Source: Leifsonia sp. Leaf336
GTDB taxonomy: Bacteria; Actinomycetota; Actinomycetes; Actinomycetales; Microbacteriaceae
Assembly: GCF_001423695.1 (NCBI RefSeq)
Contig: NZ_LMOZ01000002.1
Location: 124,658-188,657, forward strand
Reading direction: 5' to 3'
DNA: 64,000 nt
In this document: piece by piece, positions 24,411 to 32,779 of the stretch
Layout: every line of letters starts with the position of its first letter
How positions within the stretch are numbered: the first letter of the stretch is position 1
Made by a program: the position numbers and the translations under genes
Notes under the pieces: generated by a model
Told to the model about the DNA's origin: nothing
What the model saw: the letters and a program-made list of their open reading frames with translations, nothing else
The model's database searches: none

Positions 24411-25846
24411 AGAGACTCCTTCGATCGACGCGAAGACCGCACGATCACGAGGTAGAGGACGAACGGGATGACGAGGCCGACCGGCACGGAGAGGTCGATG
24501 CCGTTCATGGCGGCGGCGACCGGGCCGATGAAGACCAGGGTGGCGCTGCACATCAGCGAGGCCGCGATGCCGACCAGCACCGCCACGACGCCCGCGACGT
24601 GGAAGCCGCCGGTGAACCAGAAACGACTGCCGCGGGAGTCGTCGGTGAGCGCGGGGCCGTCGTAGCGGTTGCGGCGCCACAGCATGTCGGCGAGGTAGAC
24701 GCCCATGATCGGCGCGAGGATCGTGACTCCCAGCTGCAGGGCGCTGGAGACGCTGTCGAGGAAGTTCCAGATCAGGAGGGCGAACAGGGTCATGGCGACC
24801 CCGACCGTCCCGTCGAGCAGCACCGTGCGCGAGCGCGGGAGCTTGATGCCGACGGCCTGCAGCGCGAGCCCCGAGCTGTACGCGGTCATGGCGTTGTTGG
24901 CGATGGTGCCGACGATCACCGAGATGAGGAAGATCGGTGCGAACCAGGCGGGCAGGAACTTCTCGAGGCCGGCCTCCGGAGACGTCATGTCCACGGCGCT
25001 CGCGGCGAGGCTGCCGACGAACGTGGCCAGGATGCCGGGGATGACGAGCCCGAGCGTCGTCCACAGCGCCACGTCGCGGACGCGTGTGCCCGACGGCAGA
25101 TAGCGCGAGAAGTCGGCGCTGTTCGTATACGAGAGCGGCGCGGACGCGACGAGCGCGATGCCGGCGGCCATCATGGCGGCGAGCTCGACGCCGGAGAGCG
25201 GCTTCGCGGGGGCGAAGCTCCAGTGCGCGCCGCTGACGACGAAGACCGCCATGCCTGCGAAGATCAGCGCCAGCACGACAGCGAGCGGCTGGTAGAGGCG
25301 CATGATCAGGCCGTGACCGTACACGCTGATGACCATGGTGGCCGCGGCGATGACGACGGCGCTGATGGCGATGGTCCAGCCGTTCGAGGGGACGCCGAGG
25401 CGTCCGAGCAGACCAACGGCGACAGTGGTCGCGGCGGCCCAGTTGATGGCGAGGTAGCAGACGCTGATCAGCCAGCCGGCGATCGCGACGTTGAAGCGGT
25501 TGCCGGTGATGCCGTACATGGCACGCGTGATGACCTCGCTCGGGGTGCCGGCCGCAGGGCCGGAGCCGGCGACGATGCCGGTGATGATCGAGAACACGTT
25601 CCCGATCACGATGACGGCGAGGGCCTGCCACAGGGTGAGACCCATCACCATGAGGGTCGCCCCGACCACGACGGCGAGGAAGTTGACGTTCGGCGCCGCC
25701 CAGACGGCGAACAGATCGCGGGCGCGGCCGTGGCGCTCGGTGTCCGGGATGTAGTCGATGCCATGCGTCTCGACACGCGTGGGGCTGTCGATGTCGGTCG
25801 TCAGCGTCGACGCCTCCACGGTCTCGATGGGTGGTCTGTCTGACAC
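24407..25846 (-). CDS. NCS1-family cytosine/purine-type permease
   Basis: A 479-residue membrane carrier with about 12 hydrophobic segments. FAVWAAPNVNFLAVVVGATL is the typical first segment of the nucleobase:cation symporter-1 group, followed by AAGTPSEVITRAMYGITGNR and NSADFSRYLPSGTRVRD, which fits the substrate-site region. Substrates in the family are cytosine, purines, hydantoins and thiamine. It is coupled to the amidohydrolase and divergent from a LacI regulator. GGAGGACCC precedes the GTG start. Confidence 0.88.
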   Translation of the reverse strand: MSDRPPIETVEASTLTTDIDSPTRVETHGIDYIPDTERHGRARDLFAVWAAPNVNFLAVVVGATLMVMGLTLWQALAVIVIGNVFSIITGIVAGSGPAAGTPSEVITRAMYGITGNRFNVAIAGWLISVCYLAINWAAATTVAVGLLGRLGVPSNGWTIAISAVVIAAATMVISVYGHGLIMRLYQPLAVVLALIFAGMAVFVVSGAHWSFAPAKPLSGVELAAMMAAGIALVASAPLSYTNSADFSRYLPSGTRVRDVALWTTLGLVIPGILATFVGSLAASAVDMTSPEAGLEKFLPAWFAPIFLISVIVGTIANNAMTAYSSGLALQAVGIKLPRSRTVLLDGTVGVAMTLFALLIWNFLDSVSSALQLGVTILAPIMGVYLADMLWRRNRYDGPALTDDSRGSRFWFTGGFHVAGVVAVLVGIAASLMCSATLVFIGPVAAAMNGIDLSVPVGLVIPFVLYLVIVRSSRRSKESL

Positions 25847-25922
25847 GGGTCCTCCAGGTCATTCTGCAGAAGCGCTCGGGTGCGCGGAACGTCGTCGTTC
25901 GCGTCGCAGGGCACGCTACGTA

Positions 25923-25938
25923 CCCAAAACGATTTGGG
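25923..25938. promoter_or_regulatory. LacI-type operator between permease and regulator
   Basis: The site CCCAAAACGATTTGGG is a 16-bp palindrome (six-base arms) around a central CG, the hallmark of LacI-family operators. It lies 31 bp before the LacI gene and 77 bp before the divergent permease gene, so it can control both. Confidence 0.75.
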
Positions 25939-25968
25939 CAAGCCGATTCCGACAATTAGGATGCGGGC

Positions 25969-26994
25969 ATGGCCCGTCAGCGCTCGACCATCCGCGACGT
26001 GGCCCGACGCGCGGGCGTGTCGGTGACGACGGTGTCCCACACGTTCTCGGGGAACGGAGTGGTGAATCCGGCTACCCAAGCGCGCGTGCGGGCCGCCGCG
26101 GCCGAGCTCGGCTATCACCCCGATGTCGTGGCGAGCGGCCTGCGGCGCAGCCGGCTCGGGGTCGTCGGCCTCGTGCTGCGGCCGGCCGTCGGCGAGCACC
26201 CGGAGCATGTCAGCGACGTCGACTACTTCCCGCGATTCGCGGGCGCCGCCGCTCTCACCTGCCTCGAGCACGGCTACGCGCTCATGCTCGTGGCGGACCC
26301 GACCGTGCCGGGAGGCCCGGTGACCGCCTACGCGTGCGACGGGATCGTGGTCACCGACCCGGTCGCCGACGACCCCCTGGTCGCGTATCTGCGCTCGAGC
26401 CGCACCCCCTACACGCTGGTCGGAGCGGACGTGAACGACCCGGACGACCCCTGGGTCGTGGACATCGCGACTCCGGAGATCACCGACCGCGTGCTCGACC
26501 ACCTCACGGAGGCCGGGGCGACACGAGTGGCGCTGGTCACCGGCTGCGACCCGATCGAGTGGAACGCCGCGACCGAGCAGCGCTACCGGGAGCGGATGCG
26601 CGAGTCCGGAGCCCCGGAACTCGTCGTCCACGCACTCGAGCTCGGGGGAGGCGAGGCGGGGATGCAGGCCGCGGACGACCTCCTCGCGCTGCCCGACCGC
26701 CCGGACGGCGTGTACTGCCAGACGAGCGACCACGCGCGCGGTCTGGTCGACCGGCTCCTGGAGCGCGGCCTCCGGGTGCCCGACGACATCCGCGTCGTCT
26801 GCGGGTCGGATGCCGACCGCCTCCGAGCCACGGAACCGTCCATCACCGCGGTGGATCTTCAGCCGGAGGCGCTCGGCAGGCAGGCGGCCGCGGGTCTGCT
26901 GCGGCAGCTCGAGCCGGGACTGGATCTCACGGTGCCCGACCCCCAGCACGGCCGCATCATCGAGCGCCGCTCCACCGCGCGCCGAGCTGTCTGA
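25969..26994 (+). CDS. LacI-family transcriptional regulator
   Basis: A 341-residue repressor. The helix-turn-helix is STIRDVARRAGVSVTTVSHT, with hinge helix VVASGLRRSRLGVVGLVL, and a periplasmic-binding-like sensor domain follows (SDVDYFPRFAGAAALTCLEH, CDGIVVTDPVADDPLV, then IRVVCGSDADRLRATEPSIT). It is divergent from the permease-amidohydrolase pair, and the CG-centred palindrome between them is its likely site. The effector is probably the permease substrate or its breakdown product. Confidence 0.9.
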   Translation: MARQRSTIRDVARRAGVSVTTVSHTFSGNGVVNPATQARVRAAAAELGYHPDVVASGLRRSRLGVVGLVLRPAVGEHPEHVSDVDYFPRFAGAAALTCLEHGYALMLVADPTVPGGPVTAYACDGIVVTDPVADDPLVAYLRSSRTPYTLVGADVNDPDDPWVVDIATPEITDRVLDHLTEAGATRVALVTGCDPIEWNAATEQRYRERMRESGAPELVVHALELGGGEAGMQAADDLLALPDRPDGVYCQTSDHARGLVDRLLERGLRVPDDIRVVCGSDADRLRATEPSITAVDLQPEALGRQAAAGLLRQLEPGLDLTVPDPQHGRIIERRSTARRAV

Positions 26995-27011
26995 GAGAGT
27001 CCGCAGGGAGC

Positions 27012-27044
27012 GTTCACCGGCCCGTTCCCGCTGGTTCACGCGGC
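27012..27044 (+). promoter_or_regulatory. PHO-box-like direct repeats
   Basis: GTTCACC at 27012 and GTTCACG at 27034 are exactly 22 bp apart, with a degenerate GTTCCCG between them at 27024. Actinobacterial PhoP sites are GTTCACC-type direct repeats with an 11-bp unit, so this fits two good units flanking a poor one. The site is about 66 bp before a secreted phosphoesterase gene, which makes phosphate control plausible. Confidence 0.5.
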
Positions 27045-27109
27045 TGTCGCCCCGGGTACTGAGGCTCGCTCCTGGGGAACTCTCACTCACCGTTCAGGAG
27101 GATCACGCG

Positions 27110-28297
27110 ATGCGCTCTCGAGCCCGCACGTTCACTTTCGTCGCCGCAAGCGTCGTCGCGGTCACGCTGTTCGGCACAGCCGCCGCGGTCGCCGCGCCGG
27201 CCATCGACAACGGCTGGCCGTACGACCACGCCGTCAAGGCCCACGACGACAAGACCTACACGCTCGCCGCCGTCGGAGACATCGCCTGCGAGCCGGACGA
27301 CCCTGACAACGCCGCGACTCCCGCCGCGCTCAAGTGCGGCAGCCCGAGCCTCGGCGGCTACGATGCCGAGTTCGCGACCGCGAAGCAGGCAGACGCGATG
27401 AAGCCGGACGCCGTCGCCCTTCTCGGCGACGAGCAGTACGAGGTCGGCAAGCTGAGCGACTTCGAGGGCTCCTTCGAGCAGGCCTGGGGAGGCCTCAAGT
27501 TCCTGGAGAAGCCGGCGCCCGGCAACCACGAGTACTACGCGTACACGAAGAAAGGCGACAACGAGGCCGGCCAGAACGGAGATGGCTACTTCGCCTACTT
27601 CAACGGCCACGACCAGTCCGGAACGCCCAACATCTCCGGTCAGGCCGGTGACGACACCACCTCGAACCAGGGCTGGTACTCGTACGACCTCGGCAACTGG
27701 CACATCATCTCGCTGAACGTCGAGTGCAACTCGGCTGCGTTCGCGAACGACTGCTCGACCACCGACGGAGGCCTCCTGGCGCAGGAGACGCAGTGGCTGG
27801 CCGCCGACCTGAAGAGCAACCAGCAGCAGTGCACCATCGCCTACTGGCACCAGCCCACGTTCAGCGCGACCACGGCCTCCACGGCGACGGTCGCGGCGTC
27901 GGCGCCGGGCGCCGGAGGGCAGGAGGGCCAGGTGGCTGACGCCTGGTGGAAGCTGCTCTACGACAACCACGCGACCCTCGTCCTGAACGGCCACGAGCAC
28001 GCCTACGCCCACCTCAAGCCGATGAACCCGGCCGGGCAGTACGACCCGAAGCACGGCATCCCGGAGTTCATCATCGGCACCGGAGGCGAGGCCCTCGACA
28101 CGCTCGCGAAGAACGCCGACGGCAGCTACGCGAACAGCAACGTGCTGACCGGCTACGACCAGGGCTACGGCACGATGAAGTTCACGCTCGGGCAGCACGG
28201 CTACTCGTACTCCTACGCCCCCGCCCTCGCGGGCGCCGGCCAGCCGGCGTCGGCGCTGAGCTACACCGACTCCGGATCGGGGACGTGCAAGGGCTGA
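27110..28297 (+). CDS. Secreted metallophosphoesterase
   Basis: A 395-residue exported enzyme. Residues 1-29 form a signal peptide ending AAAVAAPA. The calcineurin-like metal site is complete: AAVGDIACEP (GD), VALLGDEQYEVG (GDxQY), PAPGNHEYYA (GNHE), AYWHQP (H), and LNGHEHAYAH (GHxH). It should hydrolyse phosphate esters outside the cell, probably to gain phosphate. The N-terminal DIACEP and the insertion with two Cys resemble purple-acid-type phosphodiesterases of actinomycetes. CAGGAGG precedes the ATG, and a PHO-box-like repeat lies upstream. Confidence 0.9.
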   Translation: MRSRARTFTFVAASVVAVTLFGTAAAVAAPAIDNGWPYDHAVKAHDDKTYTLAAVGDIACEPDDPDNAATPAALKCGSPSLGGYDAEFATAKQADAMKPDAVALLGDEQYEVGKLSDFEGSFEQAWGGLKFLEKPAPGNHEYYAYTKKGDNEAGQNGDGYFAYFNGHDQSGTPNISGQAGDDTTSNQGWYSYDLGNWHIISLNVECNSAAFANDCSTTDGGLLAQETQWLAADLKSNQQQCTIAYWHQPTFSATTASTATVAASAPGAGGQEGQVADAWWKLLYDNHATLVLNGHEHAYAHLKPMNPAGQYDPKHGIPEFIIGTGGEALDTLAKNADGSYANSNVLTGYDQGYGTMKFTLGQHGYSYSYAPALAGAGQPASALSYTDSGSGTCKG

Positions 28298-28364
28298 ACT
28301 GAGCTGGCGTGCTGCGCCAGCTCGAACCTGGTCTCGTCCGGCGATCCGCGCCGAATGTGGTGAT

Positions 28365-28421
28365 GGATTCGTCACGAATCCACCGATTCGTGGCACGAAT
28401 CTCGACATTCGTCACGAATGT
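28365..28421. repeat. Three-palindrome array, 20-bp period (copy 1)
   Basis: Three 17-bp palindromes start at 28365, 28385 and 28405, exactly 20 bp apart. They read GGATTCGTCACGAATCC, GATTCGTGGCACGAATC and ACATTCGTCACGAATGT; the middle one has perfect 8-bp arms. The array lies between two converging genes, 68 bp after the phosphoesterase. A second array in the opposite orientation is at 37992-38048. It could be a terminator, but the regular spacing suggests protein binding. Confidence 0.8.
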
Positions 28422-28472
28422 GGGTCGCGACATTTGCGGAAAAGGCGCGGGGTGCTTCGGCGGGCTCGGAGG

Positions 28473-29798
28473 TCAGAGGCCCTCGGCGACCGCGGCGGCG
28501 GCGTGCAGCCAGGCGCGTCGGGTGCGCGGCGAGAGGGTGTCGAACGACAGCCGGCCGCCGTGCATCTCGGGATCGAACGGGATGGTGACCGCCCGGCGCG
28601 CGAGGGGCTCGAAGCCCGCCGCGACCCGGCGCACGTCGGAGGCCGGCCCGGTGCGCTCGGACTGCGACACGATGACGACGGCGTCGCGGGCGAGCCGCGC
28701 CGAGTTCGCGTCGCGCTGCAGCAGCGCTTCCAGCAGCAGGGCGCCGGCCTCCGCGTGCTCGCCGAGCGCGGTGGTCGCGATCACGAGCTGGTCGGTGTGG
28801 TCGATCATCCGCAGCCAGCGTTCGGCCGACTCGTCGTTGCCGCTGTCGATGAAGACGAGCCGGTAGAACTTGGTGGCCACCGTGTGGAGGAGGTCGAAGT
28901 CGGCGGAGGAGATCCGCTGCTCGGTCGCGAGCATCGTCGGGTTCGAGCGCAGCACGTCGTACTTGTCGGCGTTCTGGTGGTGCACGAAGTGCCCGATGTC
29001 GGCCGTGCGAGCCTCCGCCGCCAGCAGGGAGTCGGTCGCGGGGAGCAGCGACTGGACAGTGGCGTCGTGATCGTCCTGCTCTGTGCGCCAGCCGAGGGTG
29101 CCGCGGGTCTCGTTGTTGTCCCACGCGAGCACGCCGGAACCGCCGCTGCGCGCGAACACCGCCGACAGCAGCGCCGTCGTCGGCGTCTTGTTGGCGCCGC
29201 CCTTGCCGTTGACGATCGCGATGGTGCGCGGGCCGGCCCAGTGCCGGCTGACTGCGTCGAGCTCTGCGCGCTCGCGCAGCTCGGCGGCCGACGGTTCCAG
29301 AGGGATGCCGGCGCGCGCCAGCGCACCGCGCACTCCGCGGCGCGCGCGGTCGGGGCGCGGCTTCTCCACATAGAGGAACGACTCGCGCTCCGGCGCCGAA
29401 CGGGGGAGGAGGGCGACCGGCGCGGGTGCAGGGGACTCGTCGGGGGCGAACCCCGCAGCAGACGGTGACGCACCCAACGCCGGCCCTCCCGCCGACGGGG
29501 AACCCGCCGCAGCGGTCGGAGCCGCGTCCACCTCGGGAGGAAGCTCCTCCTCGTCGCCGATCGTTCCGTCGGGGTGCACGGCGAGCAGCCAGTCGCCTTC
29601 CTCGTCGGACACCATGAGCTGCACCGGGTGCCCGGCCGACGCGGCGATCTCGCCGACCCGGCTCAGGACGACCTCCCGCAGTCGTTGCGTGCTCTCCTCG
29701 GCGAACCATTCGGGCGCGCCGTCGATCGTGAGCTCCCCGGTCGCGTCCGCGTTGAAGCGGGCGCTGAGGTGCGGGGATACTGGCAGGTTGAGGGCCAC
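28473..29798 (-). CDS. ParA/MinD-like ATPase with altered Walker A
   Basis: A 441-residue protein. An N-terminal domain (residues 1-90, with FNADATGELTIDGAPEWFAE and GHPVQLMVSDEEGDWLLAV) and an Ala/Pro-rich linker precede a SIMIBI ATPase domain. Its deviant Walker A is KGGANKT at residues 199-205, where ParA/MinD have a Gly in place of Asn. VFIDSGNDESAERWLRMIDH and VIVSQSERTGP fit the switch and base-binding regions. Similar proteins occur in actinobacteria, some near type VII secretion genes; no such genes or ParB are here. The GTG at 29798-29796 has GGAAGGAG upstream. Confidence 0.8.
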   Translation of the reverse strand: MALNLPVSPHLSARFNADATGELTIDGAPEWFAEESTQRLREVVLSRVGEIAASAGHPVQLMVSDEEGDWLLAVHPDGTIGDEEELPPEVDAAPTAAAGSPSAGGPALGASPSAAGFAPDESPAPAPVALLPRSAPERESFLYVEKPRPDRARRGVRGALARAGIPLEPSAAELRERAELDAVSRHWAGPRTIAIVNGKGGANKTPTTALLSAVFARSGGSGVLAWDNNETRGTLGWRTEQDDHDATVQSLLPATDSLLAAEARTADIGHFVHHQNADKYDVLRSNPTMLATEQRISSADFDLLHTVATKFYRLVFIDSGNDESAERWLRMIDHTDQLVIATTALGEHAEAGALLLEALLQRDANSARLARDAVVIVSQSERTGPASDVRRVAAGFEPLARRAVTIPFDPEMHGGRLSFDTLSPRTRRAWLHAAAAVAEGL

Positions 29799-29984
29799 GG
29801 GACTCCTTCCGGGTCCGCGCAACGAGACGCACACAGACCGACCGTGGACGGTAGACCCCTCCGCCGCGCGCGTCCAGTGATGTCCAGGGCTTTGCCAGGA
29901 CGCGGCGGAGGCGGACGCCGCGGTCTACGTTCCCGTACGAGTTGCCTGAGCGTACGCTCACGTTCACCAGAGACCGGTGATCGG

Positions 29985-30269
29985 ATGTCCCCCCGTCGCT
30001 CGTCCGGCCCGCACCCCTTCCGTCGCCTGTGGGCCTACCTGAACGAGCCCGATACCGACGGCGTGTACGCCGCCAGAGGCGACGACTCCGACGTCGACGT
30101 GCGCGAAGACGCCTCCGGAGCCATCGTCTGCATCGACTGCTGCCTGACGCGGTCCGAGGGCCACTACGCCACGTGGACCGAGGACGAGATGGCCGAGCAC
30201 CTGCGCGACCACAAGCTCGCGGGTCACCGGGTTCCGGGGACCGCCGTGCCGAGACTGCTTCGCCGCTAG
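29985..30269 (+). CDS. Small hypothetical protein with Cys/His cluster
   Basis: A 94-residue protein with near-uniform G/C third positions. The middle reads AIVCIDCCLTRSEGHYATWT and the end DEMAEHLRDHKLAGHRV, so three Cys and several His could bind zinc. I do not recognise the family. It is divergent from the ParA-like gene. The ATG at 29985 has no strong ribosome site, and the 186-bp gap before it shows no other feature. Confidence 0.6.
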   Translation: MSPRRSSGPHPFRRLWAYLNEPDTDGVYAARGDDSDVDVREDASGAIVCIDCCLTRSEGHYATWTEDEMAEHLRDHKLAGHRVPGTAVPRLLRR

Positions 30270-30329
30270 ATCGCGCCTTACGGTTCGCGGCCCATTGCGA
30301 TCTGCCGAGGGAGGTGCACAATCGGCGGC

Positions 30330-30611
30330 ATGGACGAGCTGACCCCCGACAACAGCACACCCGGCGACGGCACCGCCTCGCGCGCCCACGGCGACGGCCT
30401 GAGCGACCAGACCGTCGCGCTCGAGCACGCCGCCGAGCGGTTGAGCGCCCGGTTCCCGGAGGTTCCCCGCGAAGACATCGACCGCCTGGTGGAGGAGCAC
30501 AGCGAGGAGTACGACGACGCGCCCGTGAAGGATTTCGTGCCGGTGCTGGTCGAGCACGACGTGAAGGCCGAGCTGCGCGAGAGTGCCGAGTCGGCCTCCG
30601 AGCGGGAGTAG
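30330..30611 (+). CDS. Three-helix-bundle dimerisation domain protein
   Basis: A 93-residue acidic protein. After a polar start (about 30 residues), ALEHAAERLSARFPEVPRED, IDRLVEEHSEEYDDAPVKDF and VPVLVEHDVKAELRESA form three helices. This RFP-x-V ... DAPVRDFVPVLVE pattern is that of the small actinobacterial three-helix-bundle dimerisation domain proteins, of unknown role. It starts 60 bp after the Cys/His protein, and GGGAGG lies upstream. Confidence 0.75.
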   Translation: MDELTPDNSTPGDGTASRAHGDGLSDQTVALEHAAERLSARFPEVPREDIDRLVEEHSEEYDDAPVKDFVPVLVEHDVKAELRESAESASERE

Positions 30612-30821
30612 CTCAGCGGGTCCGTGCCCACCGCGATCGGAGGCGGTGAAATAGATAGAGCTTTCTCATTTCGGCATCGTCGTCCACGGACCCAGCCCTG
30701 CACGCTCGCTGGCCCGCGGCCCCCAACTTGGTCCGGGTCAGCCAGCGTAAGCAGGGCCGCGACTTCGGGGCGTTGAAGTGCCTCTGGAAGGGAGCAGCCA
30801 CCGACGGCATATGCTCGTCGC

Positions 30822-31046
30822 ATGTCCGAGGATTCGCGGGATGTCTCCACGCCTCCGCATGCGAACAGACGCTACGCAGGAATCGTCGAGTCCTTGATTA
30901 CCAAGCTCTTCATCGCTGATTCGGACCCGCGGGCGGAATCGAAGCGTGCCTTCGTCCACTGGGTGGTGGTCAGCTCCACGGTGATCGTCGCTTTAGTGTT
31001 CGTGGCGCTCATCGTGATCATGCTGGCGGCCGTCCTCCGAAGCTGA
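30822..31046 (+). CDS. Small single-pass membrane protein, hypothetical
   Basis: A 74-residue ORF. Its C-terminal third is one clear membrane segment (HWVVVSSTVIVALVFVALIV and onward to a short RS tail), after a polar, charged N-terminus with RRYAGIVESLITKLFIADSD. Codon use is less GC-biased than its neighbours and no good ribosome site is visible. The 210-bp gap before it shows nothing else. A terminator hairpin follows 34 bp later, which supports a transcribed gene here. Confidence 0.5.
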   Translation: MSEDSRDVSTPPHANRRYAGIVESLITKLFIADSDPRAESKRAFVHWVVVSSTVIVALVFVALIVIMLAAVLRS

Positions 31047-31080
31047 GGCCGTTGCGTGCATTCCGTGTTGTCGCTCCGCT

Positions 31081-31145
31081 TGATCGAAGGGCACGCAAAC
31101 GCCCCTAAAACAGCGTTATAGGGGCGTTGACGTGCCCTTCGATCA
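31081..31145. terminator. Bidirectional terminator hairpin (copy 1)
   Basis: A long imperfect hairpin between two converging genes. The outer arms are 15 bp (31081-31095 with 31131-31145, TGATCGAAGGGCACG and its complement). The inner arms are 9 bp (31098-31106 with 31120-31128). A-rich and T-rich flanks of the loop give both strands a terminator form. The right arm contains the stop codon of the exporter gene. A close copy lies at 44179-44227. Confidence 0.8.
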
Positions 31146-32675
31146 GTGGATCGTTGCCGGCTCGGCGTCGGCGGGAGTGGCGGGTGCGTCGGACGCAGCG
31201 ACCGCGGCCGCCGGCTTGCGGCGCCGGTACAACAGGGCCGAGAGCACCGCGCCGAAGGCGAAGAGCCCCGCGCTGAACCAGTAGGCGGTCGAGTAGCTGT
31301 GCACCGCGGCCTCCTGGAGCACCTGCGGCGTCGGCGGCAGGTGGCTCGACACGTAGCCGGTCAGCGCCGTCGCGGCGAGCGTGTTCAGGAGGGCCGTGCC
31401 GATCGAGCCGCCCACTTGCTGGCTGGTGTTCACGAGCGCGGAAGCGACGCCGGCGAAGTGGCGGTCGACGCCGAGCGTGGCCGTCTGGATCGCCGGAGGC
31501 ATGATCGAGCCCATGCCGACGCCCATCACCATGAGCGCCGGGAGGATCTCGGTGCCGTAGTTCGCCGTGACTCCGAGGCGGGTCAGCAGCAGCATCCCGG
31601 AGCCGGCGACCACCATGCCGATCGGCACCATGACCTTCGGCCCGAACTTCGGCAGGAACAGGTTGGTCGAGAACTGCGCCGAGATGACGAGCATGACGAT
31701 CATCGGCAGGAAGGCGAGGCCGGTCTGGATGGGCGAGAACTTCAGGGTCGTCTCGAGGTAGTAAGTGACGAACAGGAAGATGCCGAACATCCCCGAACCT
31801 GCGATCAGGATCGAGCTGTAGGAGGCTCCGCGGTTGCGGTCGAGCACGATCGGCAGGGGGAGGAGCGGGTGCGACGCCCTGCGCTGCCAGAGCACGAAGG
31901 CGATCAGCAGCACTCCGGAGGCGGCGAGGAAGCCCCAGGTGAGCGGCGAGTCCCAGCCGTCGCTCTCGGCGTTCGAGAACCCGTAGACGAGGGAGAACAG
32001 CGCTCCGGACACCAGCACCGTGCCGGGGATGTCGAGCTTCGGCCGCGGGCCGGAGCGGTGGCCGGCGGTGACGAAGACCGTCGCGAGGATGATCGCGGCG
32101 ATGGCGATGAAGACGTTGATGTAGAGGTTCCAGCGCCAGTTGAACTGCTGGGTCAGCACGCCGCCGAGCAGGAGGCCGACCGCGCCGCCCGCACCGGCGA
32201 TCGCACCGAAGATGCCGAACGCGCGGGCGCGCTCCTTCGGGACGGTGAAGGTCGTGGTCAGCACGGCGAGAGCGGTCGGGGCGAGCAGCGCGCCGAACGC
32301 GCCCTGCAGCGCGCGGGCGCCGACGAGCATCCCGAACGTGCCGGCGGCGCCGCCCAGCGCGGAGGCGCCGGCGAAACCGATGAGGCCGATGATGAAGGCG
32401 CGTTTGCGCCCGATGAGGTCGGAGATGCGGCCGCCGAGCAGCAGGAGGCTGCCGAACGCGAGCGAGTAGGCGGTGACGATCCATTGCCGGTCGGCGTTGG
32501 AGAAGCCGAGGTCCTGCTGGGCGGCGGGGAGGGCGATGTTCACGACGGTCGAGTCGAGCACGACCATGAGCTGAGCCAGGGCGACGGTGACGAGCGTCCA
32601 CCAGCGCCGCGAGTGCGGTACGGAGCCGCCGGGGGCCGCCGGCGCGACCGAGGGAACGGGAGAAGTCTGGGTCAT
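31143..32675 (-). CDS. DHA2-family MFS drug efflux transporter (14 TMS)
   Basis: A 510-residue major facilitator with about 14 membrane segments. LMVVLDSTVVNIALPAAQQD carries the DHA2 motif D1 in segment 1, and LGGRISDLIGRKRAF is the A-loop. GALLAPTALAVLTTTF and GAIAGAGGAVGLLLGGVLTQ (motif C) mark it as a proton-driven exporter of the EmrB/QacA group. I use the ATG at 32675; one four codons upstream is also possible. It is divergent from a TetR gene with an operator-like palindrome between, so it is likely induced by its own toxic substrate. Confidence 0.9.
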   Translation of the reverse strand: MTQTSPVPSVAPAAPGGSVPHSRRWWTLVTVALAQLMVVLDSTVVNIALPAAQQDLGFSNADRQWIVTAYSLAFGSLLLLGGRISDLIGRKRAFIIGLIGFAGASALGGAAGTFGMLVGARALQGAFGALLAPTALAVLTTTFTVPKERARAFGIFGAIAGAGGAVGLLLGGVLTQQFNWRWNLYINVFIAIAAIILATVFVTAGHRSGPRPKLDIPGTVLVSGALFSLVYGFSNAESDGWDSPLTWGFLAASGVLLIAFVLWQRRASHPLLPLPIVLDRNRGASYSSILIAGSGMFGIFLFVTYYLETTLKFSPIQTGLAFLPMIVMLVISAQFSTNLFLPKFGPKVMVPIGMVVAGSGMLLLTRLGVTANYGTEILPALMVMGVGMGSIMPPAIQTATLGVDRHFAGVASALVNTSQQVGGSIGTALLNTLAATALTGYVSSHLPPTPQVLQEAAVHSYSTAYWFSAGLFAFGAVLSALLYRRRKPAAAVAASDAPATPADAEPATIH

Positions 32676-32690
32676 GCGGGACAGCATATA

Positions 32691-32708
32691 CGAAACTAAG
32701 CAGTTTCG
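32691..32708. promoter_or_regulatory. TetR operator candidate
   Basis: The 18-bp site CGAAACTAAGCAGTTTCG has perfect 7-bp arms around a 4-bp centre. It lies between the divergent exporter and TetR genes, just upstream of the exporter start. Size and position fit a TetR-family operator controlling both genes. Confidence 0.7.
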
Positions 32709-32779
32709 GATCTACTGAGTTCTAGAATTAACCTTACAATGGTTTCAATGACACCGACAGACCCAGGGAGACAGCCGCA

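Noticed and set aside
22782-25955. 1057-residue minus-strand frame spanning amidohydrolase and permease
   Set aside because: The C-terminal half is the amidohydrolase, which starts at 24410; the rest is an out-of-frame reading of the permease, so this is not a fusion.
28365-28421. CRISPR-like array
   Set aside because: Units are contiguous palindromes with 3-bp gaps, so there are no spacers; it is a palindromic repeat array.
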